A stretch of DNA of 64,000 nucleotides from assembly GCA_004431415.1 (NCBI GenBank), contig QPMI01000494.1, forward strand, positions 186,001 through 250,000, written 5' to 3'. The notes beneath the pieces were generated by a model, which did not search any database, was not told the origin of the DNA, and saw only the letters and a list, made by a program, of their open reading frames with translations. The DNA is from Cyanophora paradoxa. Lineage: Eukaryota; Glaucocystophyceae; Cyanophorales; Cyanophoraceae. This document shows positions 11,701 to 21,400 of this stretch, piece after piece (the stretch's first letter is position 1; each line of letters begins with the position of its first letter). The position numbers were made by a program, and so were the translations under genes.

Positions 11701-14700
11701 CCGCCCCCGATGACGGATTCCGTCTCCCCCGACGCCGCCCGACGCGTCGCCATCGCGGTGAGTACGAATCGGATCTCTAATCATAATCAAGAACTCGTGC
11801 GTAGCTCACAAACAGCTGTCCGCGACAGCTGTCCGCCGTCTGCGCCGCCCTTGCGCTCTACGGCGCCGCCCTCCGCCTGGTCGGCCTCAAGTTCGGGTGC
11901 CCCGACGCCGACTGCGAGCTGGCTCTCATGTCCTCGCACCCCTCCGTCGGCTCCGTCCGGGCTGCCCTGCCCCAGTCCGCCGCCGCCGGCGCTTTCTTCG
12001 CCATCTTCCACCTCCAGACGCTGGCGAGGTCCGTTTTCAGTGTACTATTCTATATCACGCGGATCTGTATCTTAAAACTAAGTAAAATCGGCAGCTTTGG
12101 CTTCCTCACGAACTCCGTCCTGGTGAAACGCTTATAATTACCGTTTTACTTCGTGCTTATATTATTACCGTTTCGTTTCATGTGCTTATGTAATTACCGT
12201 TTTCCTTCGATTTGCAGCCCCAGTCCTTCAAGGCGTTCTGCGAGGCCCTGAGCCCCTTCCTCCTCCTCGCCCCCGGCATATGTGCGCCATTCTATCGTAC
12301 CCCGAATTCGAATTGCGCGATCGCGAGCTGAACGCACATGCAGCCGGGGACCCCCTCCCCCGAAACGTCCGCGCCTCTCCCAAGGCGTACCCCCCGCCCC
12401 TGCCGTCCCGGCGCGCCCTCCTGTACTCCCCCGAGCGTGACGTCGCCGCGGGCCTCAAGGTCCGGAGCGAGCGAAGCTCAAGATCATTTTTCGAATAGAA
12501 CCTGAAATGGAAACGCGCGCAGTCGGTGCTGGTCATTACGGGGTCGGCGCTCGGGCTCCTCTCCGTCGTGCGACTGGCCGCCCAGTGGTGCCTGCACCTT
12601 TGTTACCGTTCTATCCGACCTCGCGGCGTTTCCGACTGCCTCCCGACTTATATATCCGACAGCGCGCTGTGCTGCATCCGCCTTCGGGACCGCGAGCGGG
12701 GCGGGCCGGCGTGGCCGGGCCCGCTGGCGTCCCTCCTCGCGTGGCCGGCGCTCGAGCTGCTCCTCCTGCTCGCCTGCGTCGTCCGCGCTCTTCTTTTCCT
12801 CTTCTCTCTTCCACCCGCGAAATTGAAGGGCGTCGCTCACCGTATTCTTATCCGCGCAGAAACCTCTGACGATGACGGCCGTGGGCGTCATCAAAGCCGG
12901 CGTGGGCGCCCCGTGGTCCGGCGTCGCCTGGGCATGCGTGGTGAGATCCCAAATCCCAAAACTGTCAAAATATGAACGTCTGAAGCTTAAGCTTTCGCGA
13001 GACTGAAAGTTTACGTACGTTTCAGATCGCGGCGGCGGCCTTCGCTGCCCTGATCGCGCCGCTGCTTGCCTCGTACGTCGTGCACTCCCGCCGATACATT
13101 GTCTTCGAGCGCAACATTTGCACTCGGTGCGTTCCGCGCATGTCATTTTCTTTCGAATCGCGCTGAACGTGCGGTTTCTTTAGGCTTGTCTGGGACAAGT
13201 TGCAGCGCCCCAAGTTTGTCCAGTCGCGGAAAGAGAGGGAGCTCGCTCGCCAGAAGAGGAGAGAAGCGCGCTCGAGCTCGAAGGGTGCGGTCCACAAGTG
13301 CATCGGCCCCGCGCCCCCTGGCAGCGGCAGCGGAGCCGACAGCGGCAGCGGCGTCGTTCCCGGCAAGGGCGCCGACCCGCCCCATCTGGCTATGGCCGCT
13401 CAGACGCGCTCGGTTGTCGGTTCATCGCAGTCGGGCTCGGTGCACCTGCCGTCGATGTCGGCGTCGGCCGCGGCCGCCGCCGCCAACGCCAATTTCGAGA
13501 GGAAATGGTGGCGCCCGGACCACGTGCACGTGCACGAGATCCGCCAGCACAGGGCGGATCCGGACATCGACGTCGACAGCGTCAGCGTGACGGCGTTCAG
13601 CTCGAGCGACCTGAATGTTAACGAGCCCGCGGCCGACCGCGCCAAGCCCGCGCCTCGCAGCAGTGCCGTCCTGGGATCCGACGTCGCGCCCGTGCCCGCG
13701 GCCGCAACGCTGTATTCGGTGGGGGACGCGCCGGCGTGGCACTACAGGCTGCTCCGGCGGCTGCGGGGCGCCCTCTCGTGCGGCTGGTGGGTCGTCCCGG
13801 TCGAGCCCCGTACCCCTTCCAAGGGCGACGACGGCGCCGACCATCCCGACGTCAAGGGCGGGTACAACGATGCGGCGGACCCTGGCCCCTATCGTTTCGC
13901 CATCGGACTCCACTCGCTCCTCGGAGACTTCAGGAGTGCGTGCTTTACTCTAGGATCTCGTTCAATTTCATTGTCCGCAAGCGTCGAATTCGATTCGAAT
14001 TCGAATTCGAATTCGGCGCAGAAACGCATGCGATGTTTCGGGGATTCGAGGTCGCCAAGGCCATCGCGTGGGGCGCCGCCATCGGCGCCTTCGCGCGAAA
14101 CGACGGCACCGCCCTCGCGGACCCCGCCCAATACAACGTCACGTCCAAAGCCGCCTTCACTCAGGTGCCAATGATCTACAAGTAGTTAGAAACCGCCACA
14201 CACGTAGAGCTTCGAACCGCGCAAGCCAGCATTCTCACCCGAACGTTTCGACCAGCTCTACTTCTGCCTCGGCGTCGAGGGGTTCGATCTCATGTGCGCT
14301 AATGATAAATCAAACCGACCCGCCCCACCCCGCCCGGATTCGACCCCTTCGTCTTCTTCGCAGCGCGCAGAACATCTACCGCCCCCGCGTCTCGGCGTGG
14401 GCCTGCGGCGTGGCGGCCCTCTCGCCCCTCGTCCACATGGCCATGCTCGCCGCCCTCTCCAGCGCCGCCCTGAAGTACAACTGGTGCGCCGCTCACATTA
14501 CGAAGTTAAATATCATTGGCGATAGCTTCACAAGCTCTAAATTATGATCGGCGATGAGGGATCGCATCATCTTGAATACTGTCTCTTTCACTCTCTAGCA
14601 TAAATGAGAATACAGGAGATGAATGAGCAGGAGAGATTCGACCAGCGCACCTGCGCATGCGTTTCTTTCTGACGGTCACGCGCACTGCGCAGGCCCTTCG

Positions 14701-15485
14701 ACGTTGGGTTGGTCCTCTTCGTCTGCTCGCTCCTCTCCTTCGCCCTCCCCATCGCCGACCTCCTCCTCGCCGCCGCCGAGCGCACCGCGGTGCGTTCTCG
14801 CTCGCTGTTTAGTTCGCTGTCTGTTGTCGTAAGCTTAAGTTGTAACCTCCCAAGGAACGAAAAGATCTAGACTCCCTACAAAATATATCGCCATGTATTT
14901 AGAAACGTTTGATAATGAAACATGTTTGCATGTTCCACACGTTGGATATCGATAATGCATGAGGATCCTTTAGAAACGCTTGGAGCAGGCTTAGCTTGAT
15001 GAAACGCGCGCTAACTAATCACAAACGTTGACTTCAGATGCTGGCCATGGCGATCGACATGCGGCGGAGGTCGCGGCCTGCGCATGCCGGCGCCGCGGCC
15101 GCGCGCGGGGCGCCGCGGCCGGCGCCGAAGAGGGGGGAGGAAGAGGGCCCCTCCGACGACGACGCGTACGACGACGGCGGAATCGACGGCGACGGCGGCG
15201 CCGGCCGCGATCGATCGCTTCCGGATCGATCGCGATCGCCGGCGCGGCCGGGGAGCCCGTGGAGCTACCGGAACGAGCCGGAGGAGGAAGAAGGGGCGCC
15301 GGCCTCCCGCGATCGCGAGGCGCGGCGGGTCGTGCAGCCGATCCCGCCGTCCGTGCAGCCGTCCGTGCAGCCGTCCATGCAGCCGTCCATGTCGCCCCTA
15401 CGCACGCGGCCGCGGCCGTCTTCCGCCTCGACATCGACCTCGCCGCCGCCGAGCTCGGGCGGGCCGCGATCGGCGGCACGCGCAC

Positions 15486-15516
<31 letters not shown>

Positions 15517-16150
15517 CGACGTCAACGTCCGCTGGGTCGGATCCGGAGGCGGTGCGGGCGGGACCGGCAGCGCCGGCGCCGGCGCCGGCGCCCGGTCGGA
15601 CGCCTCGGGATCCGTCCGTGGGTCCCGGTCGTCGGTTCACGTACCCGGGCCCCCCCGTCAGCATCTCTCCCTCCTCTCCGACTTCCTGCTGAGGAGCGGC
15701 GCCGCGGCGAACGAAGCCGACGGCGTACCCCTCGCGGGCCGGGGCCTCGACCTCGCGCCCGTACCCCGCCGCCCGGCCTCTGTCGCCTCGTTCCCAGTCC
15801 GATCGCCCCGCCCATCCGATTTCGAAGTCACCGCCGGGGCTGGCGCCGGCGCCGGCTCCGCCAAGACCGAGCGGTACCCATTCCACTCCTCCGCCGCCAC
15901 CACCGGTACCCCCGGCCCCCTCCTCAATCCTTTCCTGCACTCCGCCGTTACCGCACCGGGCTCGTTCACCAATTCCCCATGGACGATGCGGCACACGAAT
16001 CCTCGCGGATTCGGTACCCCCCGCCCGGCTGCTAGCAGCTCCTCCCCCTCTGTTGTCGCCCGTGACGTCAACGTCGACGCTTCGGGGGCCCGCACGGCCC
16101 GGAGCGAGCGAGCGGCGCCTCAGCATAGTAATGATTCTTGGTCAGTGTAG
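346..16150 (+). CDS. Giant multi-pass surface protein: Cys module array, IPT/TIG, PKD, membrane region, disordered tail (5' partial)
   Basis: Multi-exon gene, best read as one unit from about 346 (first plausible exon) to the TAG at 16148-16150. The N-terminal half is a tandem array of extracellular beta-rich modules (to about 8790). It is followed by an IPT/TIG-like domain (about 9190-9480, core GGVPLTIVGSAF), PKD-like domains (about 9480-11230, e.g. PVAVFEPF...ITLNASRSYG and YAFELTVTDNGGDS), at least six hydrophobic segments (11830-14790) and a Ser/Pro/Ala-rich cytoplasmic tail. Many N-x-S/T sites fit an ectodomain. Module exons end in a phase-1 intron at a conserved Gly codon. The architecture (repeats, PKD, then a multi-pass membrane part) recalls polycystin/REJ-type receptors, but I recognise no channel motif. 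The role is inferred to be adhesion or surface sensing. It could be two adjacent genes, but module continuity argues for one. Confidence 0.72.
4821..5038 (+). repeat. In-frame minisatellite encoding clustered N-glycosylation sequons
   Basis: Within one open exon a tandem repeat of short units (GNAT, IGNAT, YSGGNAT, VGNST) carries about twelve N-x-T sequons in some 70 residues. Frame is kept throughout, and flanking sequence returns to ordinary module sequence. The DNA units are near-identical (gtggaaacgcgacgta-type), which points to recent slippage or unequal exchange. If glycosylated, it would form a heavily decorated stalk between modules. Confidence 0.9.
8860..11580 (+). other. IPT/TIG and PKD domain region of the giant surface protein
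   Basis: Exon 8862-9570 begins with another two-Cys module (TLTCPTLEASANTTITCTLE). It continues through an IPT/TIG-like strand pattern (GGVPLTIVGSAFPLAPEPL, VCDVAVSLPD) into a PKD-like domain. Further PKD-like segments follow at about 9652-9880, 10690-11090, 11150-11250 and 11340-11575 (e.g. CTLDGAVSSDPDGFVTTYTW, with the PKD-type SxDPDG core). These domains are typical of extracellular, Ig-like folds. Introns in this part carry short local duplications (10250-10440 and 10590-10690). Confidence 0.75.
10250..10690 (+). repeat. Short direct repeats in introns of the giant gene
   Basis: A unit containing ctttcggttcgtctg and gtatcaggccgctaagaagg occurs two to three times at 10255-10420. A second unit, aaggcttcgctttcgatcat, occurs at 10598 and 10662. 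Both lie between coding exons and have no coding potential. Confidence 0.8.
11830..14790 (+). other. Multi-pass membrane region of the giant surface protein
   Basis: Hydrophobic exons in one continuing gene: AALALYGAALRLVGLKF (11.83 kb), SAAAGAFFAIFHLQTLA (11.97 kb), VLVITGSALGLLSVVRLAAQ (12.53 kb), LASLLAWPALELLLLLACVV (12.73 kb), IAAAAFAALIAPLLASYVV (13.03 kb), SAWACGVAALSPLVHMAMLA (14.39 kb) and VGLVLFVCSLLSFALPIADL (14.71 kb). Between the fifth and sixth lies a ~250-residue hydrophilic loop (13.19-13.93 kb) that starts with a basic coiled stretch (RKERELARQKRREAR). I count six to nine membrane spans. No pore or GPCR signature was recognised. Confidence 0.7.
15038..16150 (+). other. Low-complexity cytoplasmic tail exon
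   Basis: The last exon (about 370 residues) is acidic at first (PSDDDAYDDGGIDGDGG), then Ser/Pro/Ala/Gly-rich with short tandem PSVQPSMQPS repeats and an Ala run. It follows the final membrane helix directly and ends at TAG 16148-16150. The composition is that of an intrinsically disordered tail with many potential Ser/Thr phosphosites; this is inference. Two long ORFs in other frames here are GC-driven shadows. Confidence 0.75.
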
Positions 16151-16662
16151 AATGCGGTTCTACATCTCTAGTCCTATTTAGATGGGTAGTGTAAGACGCA
16201 GCTGCAGGTTTCATTCGCTCTCTAGCCATGCTTCGTTTTCACCGTATACGTATCTGTGAGCACGTGCGTTATCGTGGAATCCGCCTCTAGCTTGCCTAAA
16301 TTAGACTCAAGACTGAGACTAAGATAGCAGTGTGTATATTTACACACATTTAGTCAGTGATTTATTGATGCTGTCAATTTATTGTGTTTTATGATCAGTG
16401 AATCAAAATATTAATTGAATTATCAACGTGCCCAGTGAATCATTGAATGTCCCTCAGCCCCTTAGCCGGCCGGCGGGCACGTGAATGTCCCAATGAATAT
16501 TAAATCATATCATGTCCCCAGATCTAGAGAGGCCGGAGTGGGCACGGGGAAGCAGGCGGAGACGGCGTGCGCTGAGTCCTGCAACGAGAAGCCTCGCCCC
16601 TGGGGGAGAGGGGAGAGGGGAGAAGGGGCGGGAGGGGGCGGGAGGGGCGCGTACCCCGCGCT
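16151..16662. other. AT-richer 3' flank of the giant gene
   Basis: No gene is seen. It contains a small hairpin (tgtgtatatttacacaca, about 16331) and an AT-rich stretch at 16375-16435 that resembles a stretch at 27348-27402 downstream of another + strand gene. Probably 3' untranslated and termination sequence. Confidence 0.5.
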
Positions 16663-17690
16663 TCAGCCGGACGCCAACGGCTGCTAGTCCCCCGCGTTCG
16701 TAAGGCTCTAGATCTAAAGGGCGGGGGTTAGCTATAGGGGGGTGGGGGTAGGGTGGAAGGGGGGTACCGTCTCGTCGAAGTAGCGTCTGGCGGGGTCTGG
16801 CGGGGTCGGAGGAGGGTGGGGTGGGGGTGGGGGGTGGGGGGGGGTGGTTTCGGCGATGGCCCCGGGCGAATTGGCGCCCCGGGGTACAAGCCGGGCCCCG
16901 GGGTGAGGGGTTGCGGGCACTCGGGGGCGGGCGAGAGGTTGGGGATGAGGAAGGGGGTACTGGGGGCCTCGGGGAGGGGACGGAGGGGGGCCGGTACCTG
17001 ACGGGCGAAGTGCGGGGGCGGGACGGGTACGTATACGTCGAAGACGCCGGGGGCGCTGGGGCTGGAAACGGCCCACTGGTGGGAAATTAAAAGAGGGAGA
17101 CGGGGCGCCCGCCCTCGGTCCGGCAGGGGGCGCGCTCGGGCCCCGGGAGCGAGTTGGAGAGCCTAGGCCTAGCGGGGCGCACGGCCCCGAGCCTCGCGTC
17201 GTACTACGGTAGGGCGGGGGCGTCGCGTGCGGGTCGGCGGCGGGCGGCGCGCGCGGCGGGGGAGACGGGGATCCCGGAGCTTCCAGGGCGCGCCCCGCCT
17301 CGGCTCCTCGGGCGCGTCGTAGGCGCCCCGGGCCAGCGTGACGCGGCGGGGCGGGGCGGCGCGTCCGGGAACCGCGGCTCCGATCGTGAGACGTCGATCG
17401 CGCGACGAAGGTCGACGTCGCGGCCGGCGAGCGCGCGCGGGCGCACGTGCACGGCGGCGCCGGCGTCGGCCGCGGGGCTGAGGAAGCTTTCGCGTAAGGG
17501 GATCCGATGATCCCGGACGGGCACGTCGGGGCGCGGCGCCGCGGGCTGTGCGGGCGCGGGCGAGTTCGAATTCTGGGTGAGCGCGCGATATCGATGGCCG
17601 CGCGCGCGAACTTGATCATGATGGCGAACTTGATGGCGCGCGCGCGCGCCGTCGACTCCCGCGCCACCTCCAGCTAGCGCTCGTACGCGT
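16663..17690 (-). CDS. Unidentified minus-strand gene, boundaries uncertain
   Basis: I do not recognise this gene. Reading the minus strand, several short segments look like real exons bounded by the local splice style. About 17075-17000 gives WAVSSPSAPGVFDVYVPVP then HFARQ before a GTACC donor. About 16955-16900 gives TPFLIPNLSPAPECPQPLTP. A tiny segment near 16780 gives RYFDET. A possible last exon ends at TGA 16663-16665. Upstream, 17690-17580 reads LEVARESTARARAIKFAIMI, a helical segment, but an in-frame TAG sits just before it, so either an intron acceptor lies there or the gene is decayed. The long single-frame ORF spanning the region is mostly Pro/Arg intron translation. Confidence 0.33.
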
Positions 17691-17909
17691 GCCGGAAGAG
17701 CACCACGCGCGCGAGAGATGCGCGTGCATGCAAGCGCTCAGCGGCAAGCGCAGGAGGGGCTCTGAGCATGCATATGAGCTCGCCGCGGCTGCACGGAGAT
17801 CCACGCTCGCGATCGTGGATCAACCGCTGTAGAGCCGCCGCCGCTACGGCGCCGGCGGCTCTCCGAGGCTCAACGATCGACCACGAAGACGTGGGTTCGG
17901 CTCTCCGAA

Positions 17910-18370
17910 GTCCGGCATTCGGTGTCTCGAGCTCGAGACTCGAGACTCGAGGCAGTTCGGCTCAGAGCTCGGAGGAGTCGGAGCTCTGGGCTGGGAGCCT
18001 GGGATTCCGGCCCAATTTCGCGAAGTTCCGGGTGAATCCGGGAATGATCATCGGGAATGATCATCGGATCCGCGGCCGCGCCGATTCCGCGGTCGGCCGC
18101 GGCCCGCGGGGACTAGTACTCGGGCCCAGCGGCCCCAGCCTCGGGGGCCGGCCCCCGGGCCCCGGGCCCCGGCCGGGCCCGGGGATCCCGGGCTTTCGAA
18201 TTCCCGGCCCGGTCTCGATTTCCGAAGTTCCGATGTTCCGGACTCGGACTCCGGGATCTGCCAGCTAGCGCTGCCACTGCAGGCTGCAGCTGGGCCAGCT
18301 GCCAGCCTGCCACACTGTACTGACAGCTGCAGCCTGCCAGCTGTTTGCAGCTGCATGCTGTGTATGCATC
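17910..18370. repeat. Palindrome-dense spacer
   Basis: This spacer upstream of the 18.5-kb gene is built from short self-complementary words: overlapping ctcgag/gagctc units at 17925-17950, ggccc/gggcc runs at 18085-18190 (e.g. gggccccgggccccggcc) and repeated cagctg/ctgcag units at 18248-18355. No gene is supported on either strand. Confidence 0.7.
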
Positions 18371-18499
18371 CACGGCGATTCCACGCTCGTTCGCACAAGC
18401 CCCAGTATACGTAGCGAGAAGCGCGCCGAGAAGAGAGCGCTCTAGATCTGCCATGACCGGTCCGCGCGGCATCGGTGCGCCTCCTCTTTTCCTTGGCCA

Positions 18500-21400
18500 T
18501 CATGATCAGGGCCTGCAGCTGGCCATGCATGTGCATGAGCGATTTTCAAGTTTTCTTGCCGCTGACATGTACGTATACGTATACAGCGCCGTCCCACGCA
18601 GCGGGCTGGCTTCTGCTCCTCGCTTTCGTCGCCCTCCACGCCGTCGGCGGAGCCGCGCTCAAGGGCCGTGGCCCCATCCAGCTCACTGGGCGCGCGAACT
18701 ACGCCGCCGCCGCGCGGTGCGCGGCAGTGCCGGCGGGCGAGGCCGCGCGCGCGTGCGGCGCGAAGGAGGCCGGCGGGGCCTGCCCCGCCTCGGTCGGCCT
18801 GTCCCTCTCCCGGCCGCCCTTCCTGGACGCGGCGGGGCTCGAGGAGCTCAAGGCGGCTTCAGAGGAGGAGCTGGCGGCGCTCGGGTACCCGCCCGTCGTC
18901 GTCGCGCTCGTCCCTGGCACGCGCGAGCCGGCCGCCCGCCTCTACCTCCAAATCAAAAAGGTGCGCGCCGGATCCCGGAGTCCGGATCCGGATCCGGATA
19001 AAAATAATCGATCGCGAAGTTTCTGACCGGCTTCTCAGGGCGCGCTGTACGTCAGCGGGGACGCCGTCGGCGCGGAGAAGTTCCTCGACGCGCCCCTCCA
19101 GTGTGCGTGCACTCTTAAAAAGCTTCGAGTTCCGGGGCCCTGCGCTTCTCGCTTCTCGATTTTTGTACACCGTGGCACGTGGCTTGAAGCCTCAAGGCTT
19201 GATGCTCGTTCATCAGCCGGCTTGTTTATCAGCCGTCGAGATTTTAATTTCGTGCACGTAGCTTGGAACTTATAATTGAGCGCTAGCTTGACGCTCGTTC
19301 ACAATCGATCAGCCGGCGAGATCCTGCCCGGCGTGAAGGAGCTTCGGGACCCTGTCCTGCTGTCCCTGGCGCCCGCCCCCGCCGAGCCCGTGCCCGTCAA
19401 GCTGCCGGCCAGCTCGGGCCTCGCCTCCTCCGCCCTGCTCCTCTTCGCGGCCCCTTCCTGCCCGAAGGGGGCGGCCCTGGAGCCCGCCGCCCTCTCGGGG
19501 GGCCCCTTCGCCGCCGCCGCCTGCCGCGCCTCGCCCGCCGCCGCCGTGCGCGTCACCGCCGACGTCGTACCCGTCCTGAGGGACCCGACCGCCCCCCTCT
19601 CCCTCAAGCTCGCGTGCGCCCGTACAAGTACCCCGGCCCCCTTGTACCCCTCCCCGTCCACTCACCCTCGGGCGGGCATGCAGGGCCGTGTACGCGTCGG
19701 GGGCGCCCCCCGCGCCTGGGGCGGCCCGCGCCTTCGTTCGCCTCGAGGTCGTCCTCGCCCGGCCCGGCGCGCCCCCGAACTCGACCGCCGCCGCCTGCCG
19801 CGCCTCGGTCCGAGCTCCGGCCCCAGCGCGCCCTTAATTATGAGCTTGGAGCGGCCCGTCTCTGATCATCATGAGGCCCGGGGCACGCAGGCCCTCCTTC
19901 CGTACGGGGCTGCAGAGACAAAGGCAGGCCCTCGCGATCGACCCGGCCCCCCGCCCACTCTCTAAAGCCGTGCGGGGGGGCGGCAGGACTGGACGGCGGG
20001 GCAGCGGGAGCTGGCGGCCGCCGGCTGCGCGACCCCTGGGCCCGAGGGGGCCGGCCTCGCGACCGACGCCCACCTCTTCTTCTCCCAGCGGGTGCAATCT
20101 CTTAAGCTTGAAGCTTTGCTTCGTGTTCGCCGAGTCTCTTAAATCTCTGCTCTGCTCCAAAGGACGACGGGAGCGTGGCGGACCAATTCTACGAGGCGGC
20201 CCTGCGCTGCGGCGCGCAGCCGTGCATGTACCCCTGCTTCTCCAGCGTCCGGGTGCATATGCGCTCCGCCGGGCCGGTCCGCGCCTGCGCTTGCGCTCGC
20301 GCTCGCTGATCATGAGCGCGGTCCCGCAGGCGGGCGGGGACGAGGAGGGCGTCCGGGGGCACTGGACCGCGGAGACGTGCCTGGCCCCCCGGGTATCATG
20401 CCGGTCTTGCTCTCGTTTTAATTTATAATTAGAAAGAATAGACAACATTTCACATATATATCATCTCCCGCCCCGCCCCGCCCCGCCCCGCCCCGCCCCG
20501 CCCCGTCCCGCCCCGCCCCGCCCCGTCCCATGTCCCCCAGGTCGGGTCCGGCAGGCGCCTGCGCCTTTAAATTTAGAGGGAGATCTAGAGCCGGGCCGAC
20601 CCTCGCCCCGCGCGCACAGGCGGGCTCGAAGGACGGCTCCTCCCTGCAGCGCGTCACGGAGCGCGTGCGCCTGTACCCCTGTTTCCCCCCCCCCCCCGAA
20701 GTTTAAGCGTCGCCTCCCCCCCCCTTCGTTCGCAGGACGAGTACGGCCGCATCACCTCGCGCCTCTACACGAAACGGGTACGTATACCGCGCCCCGGGCC
20801 CGGCCCCGGACGCCGGCTCTGCGTACCCGTCCCCAACGGCCCCCCCCTCCCCCCCCACCCCCTCAGGACAAGGACGGGAACGTCCTCGACATGCGCTACT
20901 ACCCCGCTCAGGTTCGATTCCGCGCGCGTACCCCCCTCCATGTCTCGATTCGAATTCGAATTCGAATTCGTCGCCATCTGAAAACGTGTCGGCCCTCGCT
21001 CGTGATCAGCGCCCTGGGAACGAGACCTGCTCCGCCCTCCACTACGCAGCCGGTGGCGTCTGCGCCCCCTCGGTGCCTCACCTCCTTTGATTTTGATCTT
21101 CGATTCGCCGGCCCCGGCCTAACTAAGTTATGCTGTAATTAAGCTTGACACTCTGATATAATATTTTTTTAAATTATAAGCTTGACGCTCTGATATAATT
21201 AGGCTTGACGCTTTGATATAATTAGGCTTGACGTTTTGACATAATCAAGCTTGACGCGCGCCGCAGACCGTGCTCCGCCCCATCTCCTTCGAGAGCACCT
21301 GCGACCTGTACCTGGTGCGCCCCTTTAAATTCCGGCTTCTCCCCCCTAACTTTTCCTCAGAACGCGGAGACGGGGGCGACGGCGGAGGTCTGCGCGGCGG

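Noticed and set aside
15220-15320. Cyanobacterial HIP1 palindromes (gcgatcgc)
   Set aside because: Two copies occur near 15230 and 15310, but they are not iterated across the window and fit the general palindrome and GC bias.
16732-17667. Long minus-strand ORF of 311 codons
   Set aside because: Mostly Pro/Arg/Ala translation of C-rich introns; only scattered segments in several frames look like exons, so the single-frame ORF is not a protein.
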